From: Amycolatopsis azurea DSM 43854
GTDB taxonomy: Bacteria; Actinomycetota; Actinomycetes; Mycobacteriales; Pseudonocardiaceae
Direction of reading: 5' to 3'
Length of the DNA stretch: 64,000 nucleotides
NCBI RefSeq assembly: GCF_001995215.1
Contig: NZ_MUXN01000027.1
Span: forward strand, 393,041 to 457,040
The translations under genes and the position numbers were made by a program. This document shows, in pieces, positions 1 through 8,929 of the stretch. The notes under the pieces were generated by a model. It ran no database searches. It had not been told where the DNA came from and saw only the letters and a list, made by a program, of their open reading frames with translations. Every line of letters starts with the position of its first letter. Positions within the stretch are counted from its first letter, which is position 1.

Positions 1-58
1 GAAAGCCACTTTCGCAACATCCCAAGCAGCCACGCCGGCAAGCGAACAGGCGATCTCG

Positions 59-141
59 CGTGATCAGACGGACGGCACGCTCGCAGCCAAGGGTCGCCGC
101 GAGTCGTCCGTCTGGACACACGTGTCGTCCGTCTGATCACG
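59..141. repeat. Long inverted repeat downstream of the HIT gene
   Basis: Arms at 59-79 and 121-141 match over 21 bases with one mismatch. The left arm starts CGTGATCAGACGGACG and the right arm ends CGTCCGTCTGATCACG. The 41-base loop holds a further copy of GTCGTCCGTCT. It lies in the gene-free left end (1-253), just downstream of the leftward HIT gene, so it could act as a transcription terminator or be a small repeat element. I see no coding sequence in 1-253. Confidence 0.5.
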
Positions 142-253
142 GGTGTCGTCCCTCCGGTCACACGGAACCGACCCGACAGTAGGTATCCGAGAGACGGATG
201 GCTCTAACCCGAATCGCCACTCACGACCACCCGCACCCAAGCCGAGCCCGGAG

Positions 254-790
254 CTACCAGGCGTCCGCCAGCAGTTGCCGTGTCTCCCCCAGCAACTGCG
301 GCAGCACCTTCGTGTGCCCGATCACCGGCATGAAGTTCGCGTCGCCACCCCACCGAGGCACCACGTGCTGGTGCAGGTGCGCGGCGATTCCCGCGCCGGC
401 GATCACGCCCTGGTTCATCCCGATGTTGAACCCGTGCGCCGAGGACACCTCCCGGATCACCCGCATCGCGTGCTGGGTGAACTCCGCCACCTCGGTGGTC
501 TCTTCCGCCGTCAGATCCGTGTAGTCCGCGACATGGCGGTACGGCACGGCCATCAGGTGACCGGGGTTGTACGGGTACAGGTTCAGCACCGCGTACACGG
601 TCTTCCCGCGCGCGAGGATCAGCGCTTCCTCGTCGCTCTTCTCCGGGAGATGGCAGAACGGACAGCCCTCGTCGGGCTTCTTCACCCCTTGCACGTAGGC
701 GAGCCGATGCGGGGTCCACAGGCGCTGCAACGCGTCCGGGACCCCCACACCGTCCTGTCCGACGACTTCGGGGCCATCGGGGCCCGTCAC
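254..790 (-). CDS. HIT-family hydrolase/AP4A phosphorylase-like protein
   Basis: This 178-aa protein carries the histidine-triad motif [10 protein letters not shown] in its C-terminal third and a CPFC pair near residue 49 that probably binds zinc. Known relatives downstream of thrS in mycobacteria (the Rv2613c type) phosphorolyse diadenosine tetraphosphate, a by-product of aminoacyl-tRNA synthetases. The GTG start at 790 overlaps the thrS stop by four bases (GTGA), so the two genes are translationally coupled. A longer open frame continues upstream inside thrS but has no HIT homology. Family membership is clear; the exact substrate is inferred from synteny. Confidence 0.88.
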   Translation of the reverse strand: MTGPDGPEVVGQDGVGVPDALQRLWTPHRLAYVQGVKKPDEGCPFCHLPEKSDEEALILARGKTVYAVLNLYPYNPGHLMAVPYRHVADYTDLTAEETTEVAEFTQHAMRVIREVSSAHGFNIGMNQGVIAGAGIAAHLHQHVVPRWGGDANFMPVIGHTKVLPQLLGETRQLLADAW

Positions 791-2847
791 CGGAGTACCG
801 CCTCCAAGCCCGCCACGGTCGGCGAGGAGTTCTCCCGGCGCTGGACCCAGCCGGCGATCGCCTCGACCGCGTCGGCCACCGGGACGCTGTTGATCTGGCC
901 GCCGTCGCGGAACCGGAACGACACCGCGCCCGCCTCGACGTCCTTCGCGCCCGCCAGGAGCATGAAGGGCACCTTCTGCGTGGTGTGGGTGCGGATCTTC
1001 TTCTGCATCCGGTCGCCGCTCGCGTCGACGTCGACCCGGATCCCCTTGGCCCGCAGCGCCTTCTCGACCCCGCGCAGGTGCTCGACCTGGTCCTCGGTGA
1101 TCGGGATGCCGACCACCTGGACCGGCGACAGCCACGCCGGGAACGCGCCCGCGTAGTGCTCGGTCAGCACGCCGAAGAACCGCTCGATCGAGCCGAACAG
1201 CGCGCGGTGGATCATCACCGGGCGCTGGCGACTGCCGTCGCCCGCGGTGTACTCCAGCTCGAACTTCTCCGGCAGCATGAAGTCCAGCTGGATGGTCGAC
1301 ATCTGCCAGGTGCGGCCCAGCGCGTCCTTGGCCTGCACGGAGATCTTCGGCCCGTAGAACGCCGCGCCGCCCGGGTCCGGCACCAGTTCCAGCCCGGAGT
1401 CCACGGCGGCGGTGCGCAGCACCTCGGTCGCCTCGGCCCAGACCTCTTCGGAGCCGATGTACTTGTCTTCGTTCCGGGTGGACAGTTCGAGGTAGAAGTC
1501 GTCGAGACCGTAGTCGCGCAACAGGTTCAGCACGAAGTCCAAAAGGGACTTCAGCTCACCGGGGACCTGTTCCAGGGTGCAGAAGATGTGCGCGTCGTCC
1601 TGCGTCATACCGCGGACACGGGTCAGGCCGTGGATCACGCCGGACTTCTCGTAGCGGTACACGGAGCCGAACTCGAACATCCGCAGCGGAAGTTCCCGGT
1701 AGGAACGCCCGCGCGAGCGGAAGATCAGGTCGTGGAACGGGCAGTTCATCGGCTTGAGGTAGTAGTCCTGGCCGGGCTTGCGGACCGAACCGTCCTCGTT
1801 GTGCTCGGCGTCGAGGTGCATCGCCGGGTACATGCCGTCGCGGTACCAGTCGAGGTGACCGGAGGTCTCGAAGAGCGCGCCCTTGGTGATGTGCGGCGAG
1901 TAGACGAAGTCGTACCCCGCCTCGACGTGCCGCTGACGCGAGTAGTTCTCCATCTCCTGCCGGATGATCCCGCCCTTGGGGTGGAACACCGGCAGCCCCG
2001 AGCCGATCTCGTCGGGGAAGGAGAACAGGTCCAGCTCGACGCCGAGCTTGCGGTGATCGCGCCGTTCGGCTTCGGCGAGGCGCTCCAGGTAGACGTCCTG
2101 CGCCTCGGCGGATTCCCAAGCGGTGCCGTAGATCCGCTGCAGCTGCGGGTTCTTGTCGTCGCCGCGCCAGTACGCCGCGGCGACGCGGGTGAGCTTGAAC
2201 GCCGGGATGAACTTGGTGGTCGGCACGTGCGGGCCGCGGCAGAGGTCGCTCCACACGCGCTCCTTGGTGCGCGGGTCGAGGTTGTCGTAGATGGTCAGCT
2301 CGCCGCCGCCGACCTCCATCACCTCGGAAGTGTCCACATCGGACTTGATGTCGACGAGTTCGAGCTTGAACGGCTCGTCGGCCAGTTCCTTCTTGGCCTC
2401 GTCGACCGAGTCGAAGACCCGGCGGGAGAACTGCTGCGCGCCCTTCACGATCTGCTTCATGCGCTTTTCGAGCGCTTGCAGGTCTTCCGGGGTGAACGGG
2501 GTGTCGACGGCGAAGTCGTAGTAGAAGCCGTCCTTGACCGGCGGGCCGATGCCGAGCTTGGCCTGCGGGAACTGCTGCTGCACGGCCTGGGCGAGCACGT
2601 GGGCGGCCGAGTGGCGGATGACGCTGCGCCCGTCCTCGGTGCTTGCCGCGACGGCTTCGACCTCGACCTCGGACTCCGGGGCCCAGGAGAGGTCGCGGAG
2701 GTTCCCCTCGGCGTCGCGCACGACGACGATCGTGTCCGGCCCCTTGGTCGGCAGCCCGGCTTCGCGGACCGCGGTGCCCGCCGTAGTGCCCGCCGGTACC
2801 ACCACGCGCGAGGCGGTTGCGGCTGCTACTGACGACGGCTGGGACAC
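787..2847 (-). CDS. thrS: Threonyl-tRNA synthetase
   Basis: Charges tRNA-Thr with threonine in the cytoplasm. The 686-aa length is normal for actinobacteria. An N-terminal TGS domain (about residues 10-75) is followed by the editing domain beginning [11 protein letters not shown], then the class II catalytic core with the zinc-ligand motif KPMNCPFH and the AFYGPKIS segment, and a C-terminal anticodon-binding domain starting near [10 protein letters not shown]. The GTG start at 2847 is supported by a GAGGAG Shine-Dalgarno seven bases upstream. The HIT protein gene follows with a four-base overlap. I see no T-box or other leader in the short upstream region. Confidence 0.98.
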   Translation of the reverse strand: MSQPSSVAAATASRVVVPAGTTAGTAVREAGLPTKGPDTIVVVRDAEGNLRDLSWAPESEVEVEAVAASTEDGRSVIRHSAAHVLAQAVQQQFPQAKLGIGPPVKDGFYYDFAVDTPFTPEDLQALEKRMKQIVKGAQQFSRRVFDSVDEAKKELADEPFKLELVDIKSDVDTSEVMEVGGGELTIYDNLDPRTKERVWSDLCRGPHVPTTKFIPAFKLTRVAAAYWRGDDKNPQLQRIYGTAWESAEAQDVYLERLAEAERRDHRKLGVELDLFSFPDEIGSGLPVFHPKGGIIRQEMENYSRQRHVEAGYDFVYSPHITKGALFETSGHLDWYRDGMYPAMHLDAEHNEDGSVRKPGQDYYLKPMNCPFHDLIFRSRGRSYRELPLRMFEFGSVYRYEKSGVIHGLTRVRGMTQDDAHIFCTLEQVPGELKSLLDFVLNLLRDYGLDDFYLELSTRNEDKYIGSEEVWAEATEVLRTAAVDSGLELVPDPGGAAFYGPKISVQAKDALGRTWQMSTIQLDFMLPEKFELEYTAGDGSRQRPVMIHRALFGSIERFFGVLTEHYAGAFPAWLSPVQVVGIPITEDQVEHLRGVEKALRAKGIRVDVDASGDRMQKKIRTHTTQKVPFMLLAGAKDVEAGAVSFRFRDGGQINSVPVADAVEAIAGWVQRRENSSPTVAGLEAVLR

Positions 2848-2933
2848 GATGGACTCCTCGCGTGTAAACGGATGTTTCGTGTGATGTTAGTCGTCAGGCG
2901 CGGCGCGGCTCACGCGCATTACCCCTAACACCA

Positions 2934-2967
2934 CGAAGGCCTCCTTCCCATCGGAAGAAGGCCTTCG
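2934..2967. terminator. Stem-loop terminator between nitroreductase and thrS
   Basis: A 15-base stem, CGAAGGCCTCCTTCC paired with GGAAGAAGGCCTTCG, has one mismatch and a 4-base loop. It lies just after the stop of the leftward nitroreductase gene and before the thrS start, so it probably ends the nitroreductase transcript. Confidence 0.75.
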
Positions 2968-2984
2968 CGTATTGAGCGGCGAGG

Positions 2985-3599
2985 TCAGACGGTCTCGACG
3001 ACCTCGTCGAAGTCCAGCCGCGGCAGGCGGTCGAACCAGGGGTTGTCGCCCGGCTTGCCGACGTTGATCACGACGAGGGACTTCCACGCCTTGTCCGCGA
3101 AGAACTCCTTGTCGATGCCCTCGGCGTCGAAGCCGGTCATCGGGCCGGCGGCCAGCCCGGCGGCGCGGACGCCGATGATGAAGTAGCCGACCTGGAGCAG
3201 CGCGTTGAGCTTGGCGGTCTCGACGCGGCCCGCCTCGTCGGCGAACAGGTCCTTGGCGCCCGGGAAGTGCGGGAAGGTGCGCGGCAGGTTCTCGTGGAAC
3301 TCGGTGTCGGCGGCCAGCACGACGGTCACCGGCGCGGTCTCGGTCTTGGCGCGGTTGCCCTCGGACATCAGCGGGGAGAGGCGCTTCTTGCCCTCTTCGG
3401 TGCGGATGACCAGCGCGCGCAGCGGCTGGTTGTTCATCGACGTCGGGGCCCACTTGACCAGCTCGTAGATCGCGCGGATCTGCTCGTCGGTCACCGGCTC
3501 GTCGCTGAAGCTGTTCGCGGTGCGGGCCTCGCGGAACAACAGGTCCTGAACGTCCTGCGGGAGGTTCAAGGCTTCGGTCGGCTCAACGCTGGTGGTCAT
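2985..3599 (-). CDS. Nitroreductase family protein (RutE/malonic semialdehyde reductase-like)
   Basis: This 204-aa FMN-dependent oxidoreductase fold matches the RutE/HadB branch of the nitroreductases. The N-terminal part has the family signature ARTANSFSDEPV followed by KWAPTSMNNQPLR, which lines the FMN pocket, and the C-terminal half has GYFIIGVRAAGLAAGPM. The start at 3599 (MTTSVEPTE) follows GGAAGGAAG; a longer frame to 3638 lacks a ribosome site. The physiological substrate is unknown: such enzymes reduce quinones, nitro compounds or 3-oxo acids. It stands alone between two hairpins, behind a palindromic operator, so it is probably inducible. Confidence 0.88.
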   Translation of the reverse strand: MTTSVEPTEALNLPQDVQDLLFREARTANSFSDEPVTDEQIRAIYELVKWAPTSMNNQPLRALVIRTEEGKKRLSPLMSEGNRAKTETAPVTVVLAADTEFHENLPRTFPHFPGAKDLFADEAGRVETAKLNALLQVGYFIIGVRAAGLAAGPMTGFDAEGIDKEFFADKAWKSLVVINVGKPGDNPWFDRLPRLDFDEVVETV

Positions 3600-3642
3600 G
3601 GGTGGATCTTCCTTCCGTACGCTTCCTGTACTCGCCACAACC

Positions 3643-3675
3643 TAGTTGAGCGCTGAACTATTTCTCGCTCAACTA
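3643..3675. promoter_or_regulatory. Palindromic operator upstream of nitroreductase
   Basis: The 18-base near-palindrome TAGTTGAGCGCTGAACTA (3643-3660, two mismatched positions) is followed by CGCTCAACTA (3666-3675), which repeats its left half inverted. The site sits 44 bases upstream of the nitroreductase start. The pattern suits a MarR- or HxlR-type dimeric repressor; no such regulator gene is adjacent. Confidence 0.6.
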
Positions 3676-3702
3676 CCTCTGGGTGTGCGGTCGATCACAG
3701 GA

Positions 3703-3732
3703 ACGGCCGCCGTCCCGGAGGACGACGGCCGT
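3703..3732. terminator. Stem-loop terminator after sugar transferase gene
   Basis: ACGGCCGCCGTC pairs with GACGACGGCCGT around a 6-base loop, with one G-T pair. It lies 23 bases past the stop of the leftward sugar transferase gene. Confidence 0.7.
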
Positions 3733-3754
3733 CGAGTGTGATGCGGCGGAAGGA

Positions 3755-5281
3755 TCAGTAGGCCCCGCGTCCCTGCACCACGGCCCGGAAGGTCTTCCAC
3801 AGGATCACCAGGTCGAGGGCGAGGGACCAGTCTTCGACGTAACGCAGGTCGAGCCGGATGCTCTCGGCCCAGCTGAGGTCGCTGCGCCCGCTGACCTGCC
3901 AGAGCCCGGTGAGCCCCGGCTTGACCAGCAGACGGCGGCGCGCGTCGGGCGCGTACTTCACGGTCTCCTCCGGCAACGGCGGGCGGGGACCGACGAGCGA
4001 CATCCGACCGCTCACGACGTTGAGCAGCTGTGGCAGTTCGTCGAGCGAGTACCGGCGAAGCATGGAGCCGACCTTCGTGACGCGGGGATCCTTCCGCATC
4101 TTGAACAGCGGTCCCGCGCCCTCGTTCTCCTCCTGGAGGTCCTGCTTGAGCTTGTCCGCGTTCGTGACCATCGTGCGGAACTTGAGCATGGTGAAGGTGT
4201 GGCCGTCGCGGCCGACGCGGCGCTGCCGGTAGATCACCGGGCCACGGTCGTCGAGCTTGATCGCGACCGCGATCGTGAGCAACAGCGGGGAAACCAGGGT
4301 GAGCAGCAGCGCGGAACCGAACCGGTCGAGCACTTCCTTGACGAAACGGCGGCCACCGGTGAACTGCGGCGCGCTGACTCGCAGCAGCGGCATGCCGAGC
4401 ACACCGGAGACGTTCAGCCGGGGACCGGCGACCTCCATCAGCATCGGGGCGACCACCATCTCCGCGGAGGTCCCTTCCAGGTCCCAGGCGAGCCGCTGGA
4501 GCCGTTTCGGGTTCCAGTGCTGGTCGGCCGTCACGGCGACCACCCGGTAGCCGCCACGGCGGACGTGGCCCGCGAGGTCGTCGAGCTTCCCGACGACCGG
4601 GACACCCTCCACCTCGCCGCTCCCCCGCTCCGCGCCGGCGCCGGAGTACGTGCAGACCGCTTCCACCCGCCAGCCGACGTGAGGATCGGCCTTGGTGCGG
4701 GCGATGAGATCGGCGACCGTGTCGGGACTTCCCGCCGCGAGCACCGGCAGCAGGCACTCACCGAGCCGTCTGCGCCGGTGCAGCACCTGCCTCAGCGCGT
4801 ACCGCTGCAGGAACATGAAGACCGAGATCATCGGGACGACGATGAACACCCAGGGCTGGACGGCGAGCGCGCCGAAGAGCAGGCCGCCCAGCGCGACGAG
4901 GACCGCGGTGGCCACCAGGCCCCGGCCCAGCGTCCGGTACTCCTCCGCGCCTTCGCCCAGCACTCGCGGGCTCCAGGCGCGGCAGACCGAAAGCCCGAAC
5001 AGGAAGGCGGCCGCGGTACCGAGCGCGTGCATGTCGTGTGGATCGGATCGATCGATCAAGAAGGCGCTCATCAGGATGAGCACGAAGGCCGTGAAAACGT
5101 CACTACCGATGACCCAGGCACGGTAGCGCGATTCCCAAGCCGCGTACGGCGGCCGCGCCGACGTCGTGTCGACCGCCGCGGCATTGCCCGCACCCCTTTG
5201 CGGGGGGAGCGGGATCGACTGAAGGTCGATGTGCTGCGGCGTCCCGTTAACGGTGGACGACGGCCGCACCGACTCTTCCAT
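3755..5281 (-). CDS. Exopolysaccharide biosynthesis polyprenyl glycosylphosphotransferase
   Basis: This 508-aa membrane enzyme transfers a sugar-1-phosphate to undecaprenyl phosphate, the first step of a surface polysaccharide. The N-terminal third has about four or five hydrophobic helices, a soluble nucleotide-binding-like middle follows, and the C-terminal bacterial sugar-transferase domain shows KFRTM, the DELPQL segment, MSLVGPRPP and KPGLTGLWQVSGR. The ATG at 5281 is preceded by GGGAGGT; an upstream ATG at 5323 has no such site. It stands alone, with no glycosyltransferases or polymerase nearby, so the polysaccharide cannot be named. Confidence 0.93.
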   Translation of the reverse strand: MEESVRPSSTVNGTPQHIDLQSIPLPPQRGAGNAAAVDTTSARPPYAAWESRYRAWVIGSDVFTAFVLILMSAFLIDRSDPHDMHALGTAAAFLFGLSVCRAWSPRVLGEGAEEYRTLGRGLVATAVLVALGGLLFGALAVQPWVFIVVPMISVFMFLQRYALRQVLHRRRRLGECLLPVLAAGSPDTVADLIARTKADPHVGWRVEAVCTYSGAGAERGSGEVEGVPVVGKLDDLAGHVRRGGYRVVAVTADQHWNPKRLQRLAWDLEGTSAEMVVAPMLMEVAGPRLNVSGVLGMPLLRVSAPQFTGGRRFVKEVLDRFGSALLLTLVSPLLLTIAVAIKLDDRGPVIYRQRRVGRDGHTFTMLKFRTMVTNADKLKQDLQEENEGAGPLFKMRKDPRVTKVGSMLRRYSLDELPQLLNVVSGRMSLVGPRPPLPEETVKYAPDARRRLLVKPGLTGLWQVSGRSDLSWAESIRLDLRYVEDWSLALDLVILWKTFRAVVQGRGAY

Positions 5282-6139
5282 CAGACCTCCCGGAGTGGGG
5301 ATTCCCGAACGCCGGATCAACACGCTGAGTAAATGAGAGCGATTTCGAAGAGTGATCGATTCTCAAGATCCTTCAGCGGCCGATGGGGCGACACACGCCA
5401 AGGTATCGGCCGCTCTCCGGCCTTCGTTACAAGGATTTCCAGCCACATCCTGCGCGAGTTTCCGGCAAATGAATGCCGCGTTGATAACAAGATGATGACG
5501 ATGGGTAATAGACCGTATCCTCCGAACAACTACTCAAAGTAGTCACGAATTCGCAGCTTTCCCGGCCACTCGGGGCAGCACGCCCCCGATCGGCCGAATG
5601 GCCCCGAAAGTTCCACAGTGGACGGTCCGGCGAAGTCGATCTCCGGCCGGTCCACTGTGGATTTCACGCCCCCGGAGGACCTCGGCGCACGAGCCGTCCC
5701 CACCGCGGGCGGATCTACCTTGTCAATCGGTCACCGGAGTGGCGTTTCGTCACATCACGCCGGTGTCACGGCGACTTCCCCGCCGCAGCCGGACGAGTGA
5801 GCCGCTCGCCCATGCCCTGCATCACTTTCACCGTGGTCTGGACCTTTCGACGGAGGTCATCGTGCCGAGGATCACAATGTCGTCTCGATGGACGGATCAT
5901 GTGACGTTTTCGCGGCGCGACGGGAGGTCCCCGGCGAATGTCCACACGGGCCGGAATCACGGCTTCAGGACTCTTCGGACCGGCGGCGCCCCCACCACCC
6001 CCGCCGCACCGAGTGCATTCAGCCGCTACGGCGACCCGGCCCGCGACGGTAGAAGTACCGTCCCCACATAACCCGCGTCCGACCTGGGGATCGAATGCCT
6101 CCGGACGGCCCCGCGCCCCTTGGTGTACAGGAATGAATC
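5282..6139. other. Gene-free region with AT-richer promoter area
   Basis: About 860 bases without a convincing gene. The stretch 5320-5530 is clearly less GC-rich and probably contains the promoter of the sugar transferase. Further right there is a pair of palindromic words (5612-5661, listed separately). Short open frames here have no family resemblance or ribosome sites. Confidence 0.55.
5612..5661. repeat. Inverted pair of the TCCACAGTGGAC word
   Basis: TCCACAGTGGAC (5612-5623) and GTCCACTGTGGA (5650-5661) are exact reverse complements 26 bases apart, and each is itself nearly palindromic. The same word recurs at 24432, 36422, 40804, 50325, 61171 and 63121. Confidence 0.7.
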
Positions 6140-6168
6140 AAGGCCCCGGACCAATGGTCCAGGGCCTT
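6140..6168. terminator. Terminator of tRNA-Val(CAC)
   Basis: The hairpin AAGGCCC-C-GGACC-AAT-GGTCC-A-GGGCCTT has 12 pairs and one internal mismatch. It lies 8 bases beyond the 3' end of the leftward tRNA-Val. Confidence 0.8.
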
Positions 6169-6175
6169 CATCCGG

Positions 6176-6247
6176 TGGGCGATACTGGGATCGAACCAGT
6201 GACCTCTTCGGTGTGAACGAAGCGCTCTCCCGCTGAGCTAATCGCCC
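6176..6247 (-). tRNA. tRNA-Val (CAC anticodon)
   Basis: Read on the minus strand, the acceptor GGGCGAT pairs with ATCGCCC. The anticodon arm is CTTCG-TTCACAC-CGAAG with anticodon CAC, and the T arm carries GGTTCGATCC. The CCA end is not fully encoded. The 72-nt length is normal. Confidence 0.95.
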
Positions 6248-6648
6248 GCTCGCGGTGTCCCGGGGAACTCTACCCCACGACTTTAGAGGGCCTGCAAACG
6301 GGTGGTTCCCTCCGACCACACTCCGCTCACCAGCAAATACGGAGCGAACAACCACGAGCTAGCCGGGGTTGTCCTGGCCGGGGGCCGCCTGCGACGCGTT
6401 TCGACATTCGTGCGACGGTGCTATCGCGTGACGACTAAACCGCGCAGTATGTACATGTGGACTGCCTGCAGGGCGCATGTAGGGCTGCGCGTCGCGCGGG
6501 TGATGATGGGGTGACGAAGTAGGGAGCCGGGGCCGGATGGCCCCAACCGGGTGATCTGCGGCAAAACCGCGTTCCAATCGGCCGGCCGAAACGTCACATC
6601 ATCGCCACTCGGTTCGACCGGGCCGGGAAGGAGACGAAGGGTAGGACG
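6248..6648. other. Gene-free region upstream of ssgB
   Basis: Four hundred bases between the start of tRNA-Val(CAC) and ssgB. It probably holds the two divergent promoters. I found no supported gene; frames read here are short or antisense extensions of ssgB. Confidence 0.5.
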
Positions 6649-7074
6649 ATGCGCAACGATCACGTGACGCTCCGCTCGACGGCGGTGTTCGACCTCCTGG
6701 CACCGCGGACACCCGCGGTTCCGGTCAAGGTGGAACTGCGATACGACACACGCGACCCCTACGCGGTCGTCGCCGCCTTCCGCACCGGCCGCGCCGGCTG
6801 GGTCGAGTGGGTCTACGCGCGCGATCTCCTCGCCGACGGCCTCCTGGCCGACGCCGGCGACGGTGACGTCCGCATCCGCCCCTCCGTCGAAGACCCCGAG
6901 TCCGTCCTCATCGAACTGAACTCGCCGTCCGGGCACGCCATGTTCGAGGCGTCCGCCCAGGAGCTGGCCGACTTCCTCGACCGGACCTACGACGTCGTGC
7001 TTCCGGGCAACGAGCACCTGTGGGTCGACGTCGACGACGCCCTCACACACCTGATCCCCAACGATCTGGCCTGA
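6649..7074 (+). CDS. ssgB: SsgA-family sporulation/cell division regulator (SsgB-like)
   Basis: This 141-aa protein aligns along its whole length with SsgB: LRYDTRDPYAV, the VEWVYARDLLADGL block, GDVRIRP and a C-terminal WVDVDDAL. In streptomycetes SsgB recruits FtsZ to future septum sites at the start of sporulation. The protein is cytosolic and acts at the membrane with partner SsgA-like proteins. The ATG follows a purine-rich stretch with GGAAGGAG slightly distant from it. It is the only family member here and is a single-gene unit flanked by tRNAs, part of the chromosomal backbone outside the island. Confidence 0.92.
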   Translation: MRNDHVTLRSTAVFDLLAPRTPAVPVKVELRYDTRDPYAVVAAFRTGRAGWVEWVYARDLLADGLLADAGDGDVRIRPSVEDPESVLIELNSPSGHAMFEASAQELADFLDRTYDVVLPGNEHLWVDVDDALTHLIPNDLA

Positions 7075-7210
7075 TGACGGGCTTGCGAACAGCAAGTGGC
7101 ACCCCGGTTGCAGGGCCGATTCCGGGGTCGGATAGTGTTCACACACACCACGGCGACGGGGTGAGGGACAAAGCCGAAAGGTTCTGACCTCTGGACCGGA
7201 CCGAGGATGT

Positions 7211-7283
7211 GCGGATGTAGCGCAGCTGGTAGCGCATCACCTTGCCAAGGTGAGGGTCGCGGGTTCGAATCCCGTCATCCGCT
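7211..7283 (+). tRNA. tRNA-Gly (GCC anticodon)
   Basis: The acceptor GCGGATG pairs with CATCCGC, the anticodon loop TTGCCAA gives GCC, and the T arm has GGGTTCGAATCCC. It is first in the Gly-Cys-Val cluster, an order also known from mycobacteria (glyV-cysU-valV). Confidence 0.96.
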
Positions 7284-7308
7284 CGGAAGGCCCTCTCGGG
7301 CCTGTCAC

Positions 7309-7379
7309 GGTGGAGTGGCCGAGAGGCGAGGCAACGGCCTGCAAAGCCGTGTACACGGGTTCGAATCCCGTCTCCACCT
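7309..7379 (+). tRNA. tRNA-Cys (GCA anticodon)
   Basis: The acceptor GGTGGAG pairs with CTCCACC, the anticodon loop CTGCAAA gives GCA, and the T arm is normal. It lies 25 bases after tRNA-Gly and 1 base before tRNA-Val. Confidence 0.96.
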
Positions 7380-7380
7380 C

Positions 7381-7455
7381 GCGCGATTAGCTCAGCGGGA
7401 GAGCGCTTCCCTGACACGGAAGAGGTCACTGGTTCAATCCCAGTATCGCGCACCA
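7381..7455 (+). tRNA. tRNA-Val (GAC anticodon), integration site of the island
   Basis: The acceptor GCGCGAT pairs with ATCGCGC, the anticodon arm is CTTCC-CTGACAC-GGAAG (GAC), and CCA is encoded at 7453-7455. The 3' 50 bases are repeated exactly at 46021-46070, so this gene is the attachment target of the downstream island and stays intact because the island restores its 3' half. Confidence 0.97.
7406..7455 (+). repeat. attL: 50-bp core shared with attR
   Basis: Bases 7406-7455, the anticodon-to-CCA half of tRNA-Val(GAC), are identical to 46021-46070 and in the same orientation. Identity stops at both ends (g/t before, t/c after). The copies are 38,615 bases apart. A tyrosine integrase gene starts 49 bases to the right, the usual layout of tRNA-integrated elements. 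Confidence 0.95.
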
Positions 7456-7471
7456 TCTATTTCGCAGGTCA

Positions 7472-7505
7472 GAAGCCCTGCTCCTCCTCGGAGGGGCGGG
7501 GCTTC
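7472..7505. terminator. Stem-loop after tRNA-Val and at the end of int
   Basis: GAAGCCC (7472-7478) pairs with GGGCTTC (7499-7505), with further inner pairing CTCCTCC/GGAGGGG. It can end the rightward tRNA transcript and overlaps the stop of the leftward integrase gene. A related, stronger hairpin lies at the same place beyond attR. Confidence 0.7.
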
Positions 7506-8862
7506 AGTCGTAAAAAGGCGATGAAAAGGCGATGGCCTTCGGGGCCGTCTCCAACTGCCCGTCACGGAAGGTGGCGTGCAGGTGCGGGAACCACTCCCCC
7601 AGCTTGGTCCGCTCGCTCGGGGTGAGCGCGACCAGCGAGCCGATCCACCGGGTCTCGAGCGCTTGCAGGATCTGACGGCGCATCAACGGGGTCACGTGGT
7701 CGTAGACCCGTGCGATGCCCTTCATCTTCTGCCCCAGCCGTGCCCGCCGGGCGACTTCGGGGATGCCGTCCTCGGCCAGCCAGGTGCTGTGGCTGTGCCG
7801 TCCTTCGTGGAAGGTGAACGTCGGCAGGATCGGCTGCACCACTTCCACAGACCGCGTGTGTTCAGCGTCACTGCCATCCCATACCGGGCGCCAGTACCGG
7901 TTACGGAAGTTCGACCGTCGAAGCGGCGCTCCCTCAGCACTGCACAACACGAACGGGAAGCTGTGGCTGTCGATCAGCTCTTCGTAGAAAACCGCGATAC
8001 TCGGCGGCAGTTCCACGCTTCGCGTACCAGCCGGTGTCTTGGTCCGGCCCTTCTTCGCCCGGCCGCCCTGTCGTCTCGGTGTCACCGGGCGAGTCGGCCG
8101 CAGACCGAGATCAGCGAGCCTCGAAGTGTCGACTCTGCGGCCGCCTTTGAAGAGGCGTCCGCCGATCTCTTTCAACGGCTCGCGGATCTGGATCGAGCGC
8201 GCCTCGCTGTCGTACTCGTGGCGCTGCTGACCGACCAACTCGCCCCAGCGTGACCCGGTGTAGAAGTCGAGCAGCCCGAGTACGAACCCTGCGAGCCCGA
8301 GCCCGCTCTCATACAGCCGCATCGAGGCACGGAGTGCCTGCACCGGTGTCGCGACGAGGTTCTCCACCTCGAACTCGCCCGAGGTGACCCGGATCCCTGC
8401 GCACGGGTTGGCCGGGATCTTCCTCGCCTTGACCGCTGCGCCCAGGATCGTGGAGAACAACGAGAAAATCGACGCCACCGACGAATCCGCGTAGTCCTCG
8501 TGCAACTCCGACAGCCACTTCTCGATCTCCACGTAGCTGTTGAAGATCCCGGCCAGCGGCCAGGACGACCACTGCGGCAGCAGATGGTTGTCCAGGAAGG
8601 ACCGGTACTTAGCCAATGTCGTCGGTTCTAGCCGCGGGCCGACCGCCTCCATGAACTCCTCGGCGAACACGCCGAACAACATCTCCGCCTCACGCGGGTC
8701 CAGCCACAAGTTGCGCCGAATCAACGCCTCCTGCTCAACACCCCACGCCTCGGCTGCCTTCTCTGAGTTGAATCCGGCTCGGCTCCCCCACGTCCCATCA
8801 GGACGTTTGAACCGAGCACGCCACCCTGGCGTGCTACCGCCAGTCGGTTGCGCATAGGCCAT
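7504..8862 (-). CDS. int: Tyrosine site-specific integrase of the island
   Basis: This integrase of about 452 aa catalyses recombination at the tRNA-Val att site. An N-terminal AP2-like DNA-binding part with GWRARFKRPDG and a SAM-like core-binding region precede the catalytic domain. That domain has arginine in GSRWGELV, a lysine in RTKTPAGTR, the HEGRH box and the nucleophilic tyrosine in RVYDHV near residue 390, so all key residues are present. The ATG at 8862 has GAGAGAG eight bases upstream; a GTG at 8871 is an alternative giving three more residues. It reads toward attL. The adjacent excisionase is broken. Confidence 0.93.
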   Translation of the reverse strand: MAYAQPTGGSTPGWRARFKRPDGTWGSRAGFNSEKAAEAWGVEQEALIRRNLWLDPREAEMLFGVFAEEFMEAVGPRLEPTTLAKYRSFLDNHLLPQWSSWPLAGIFNSYVEIEKWLSELHEDYADSSVASIFSLFSTILGAAVKARKIPANPCAGIRVTSGEFEVENLVATPVQALRASMRLYESGLGLAGFVLGLLDFYTGSRWGELVGQQRHEYDSEARSIQIREPLKEIGGRLFKGGRRVDTSRLADLGLRPTRPVTPRRQGGRAKKGRTKTPAGTRSVELPPSIAVFYEELIDSHSFPFVLCSAEGAPLRRSNFRNRYWRPVWDGSDAEHTRSVEVVQPILPTFTFHEGRHSHSTWLAEDGIPEVARRARLGQKMKGIARVYDHVTPLMRRQILQALETRWIGSLVALTPSERTKLGEWFPHLHATFRDGQLETAPKAIAFSSPFYD

Positions 8863-8929
8863 ATCGAACACTCTCTCTTCGTCGAGCGGACTCCCGGATC
8901 ACCCCGGGATTGAACAGAACGGCCGACGC

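Noticed and set aside
5598-6071. 157-codon frame upstream of tRNA-Val(CAC)
   Set aside because: It has no ribosome site and no homology, crosses the palindromic repeats, and overlaps other equally open frames.
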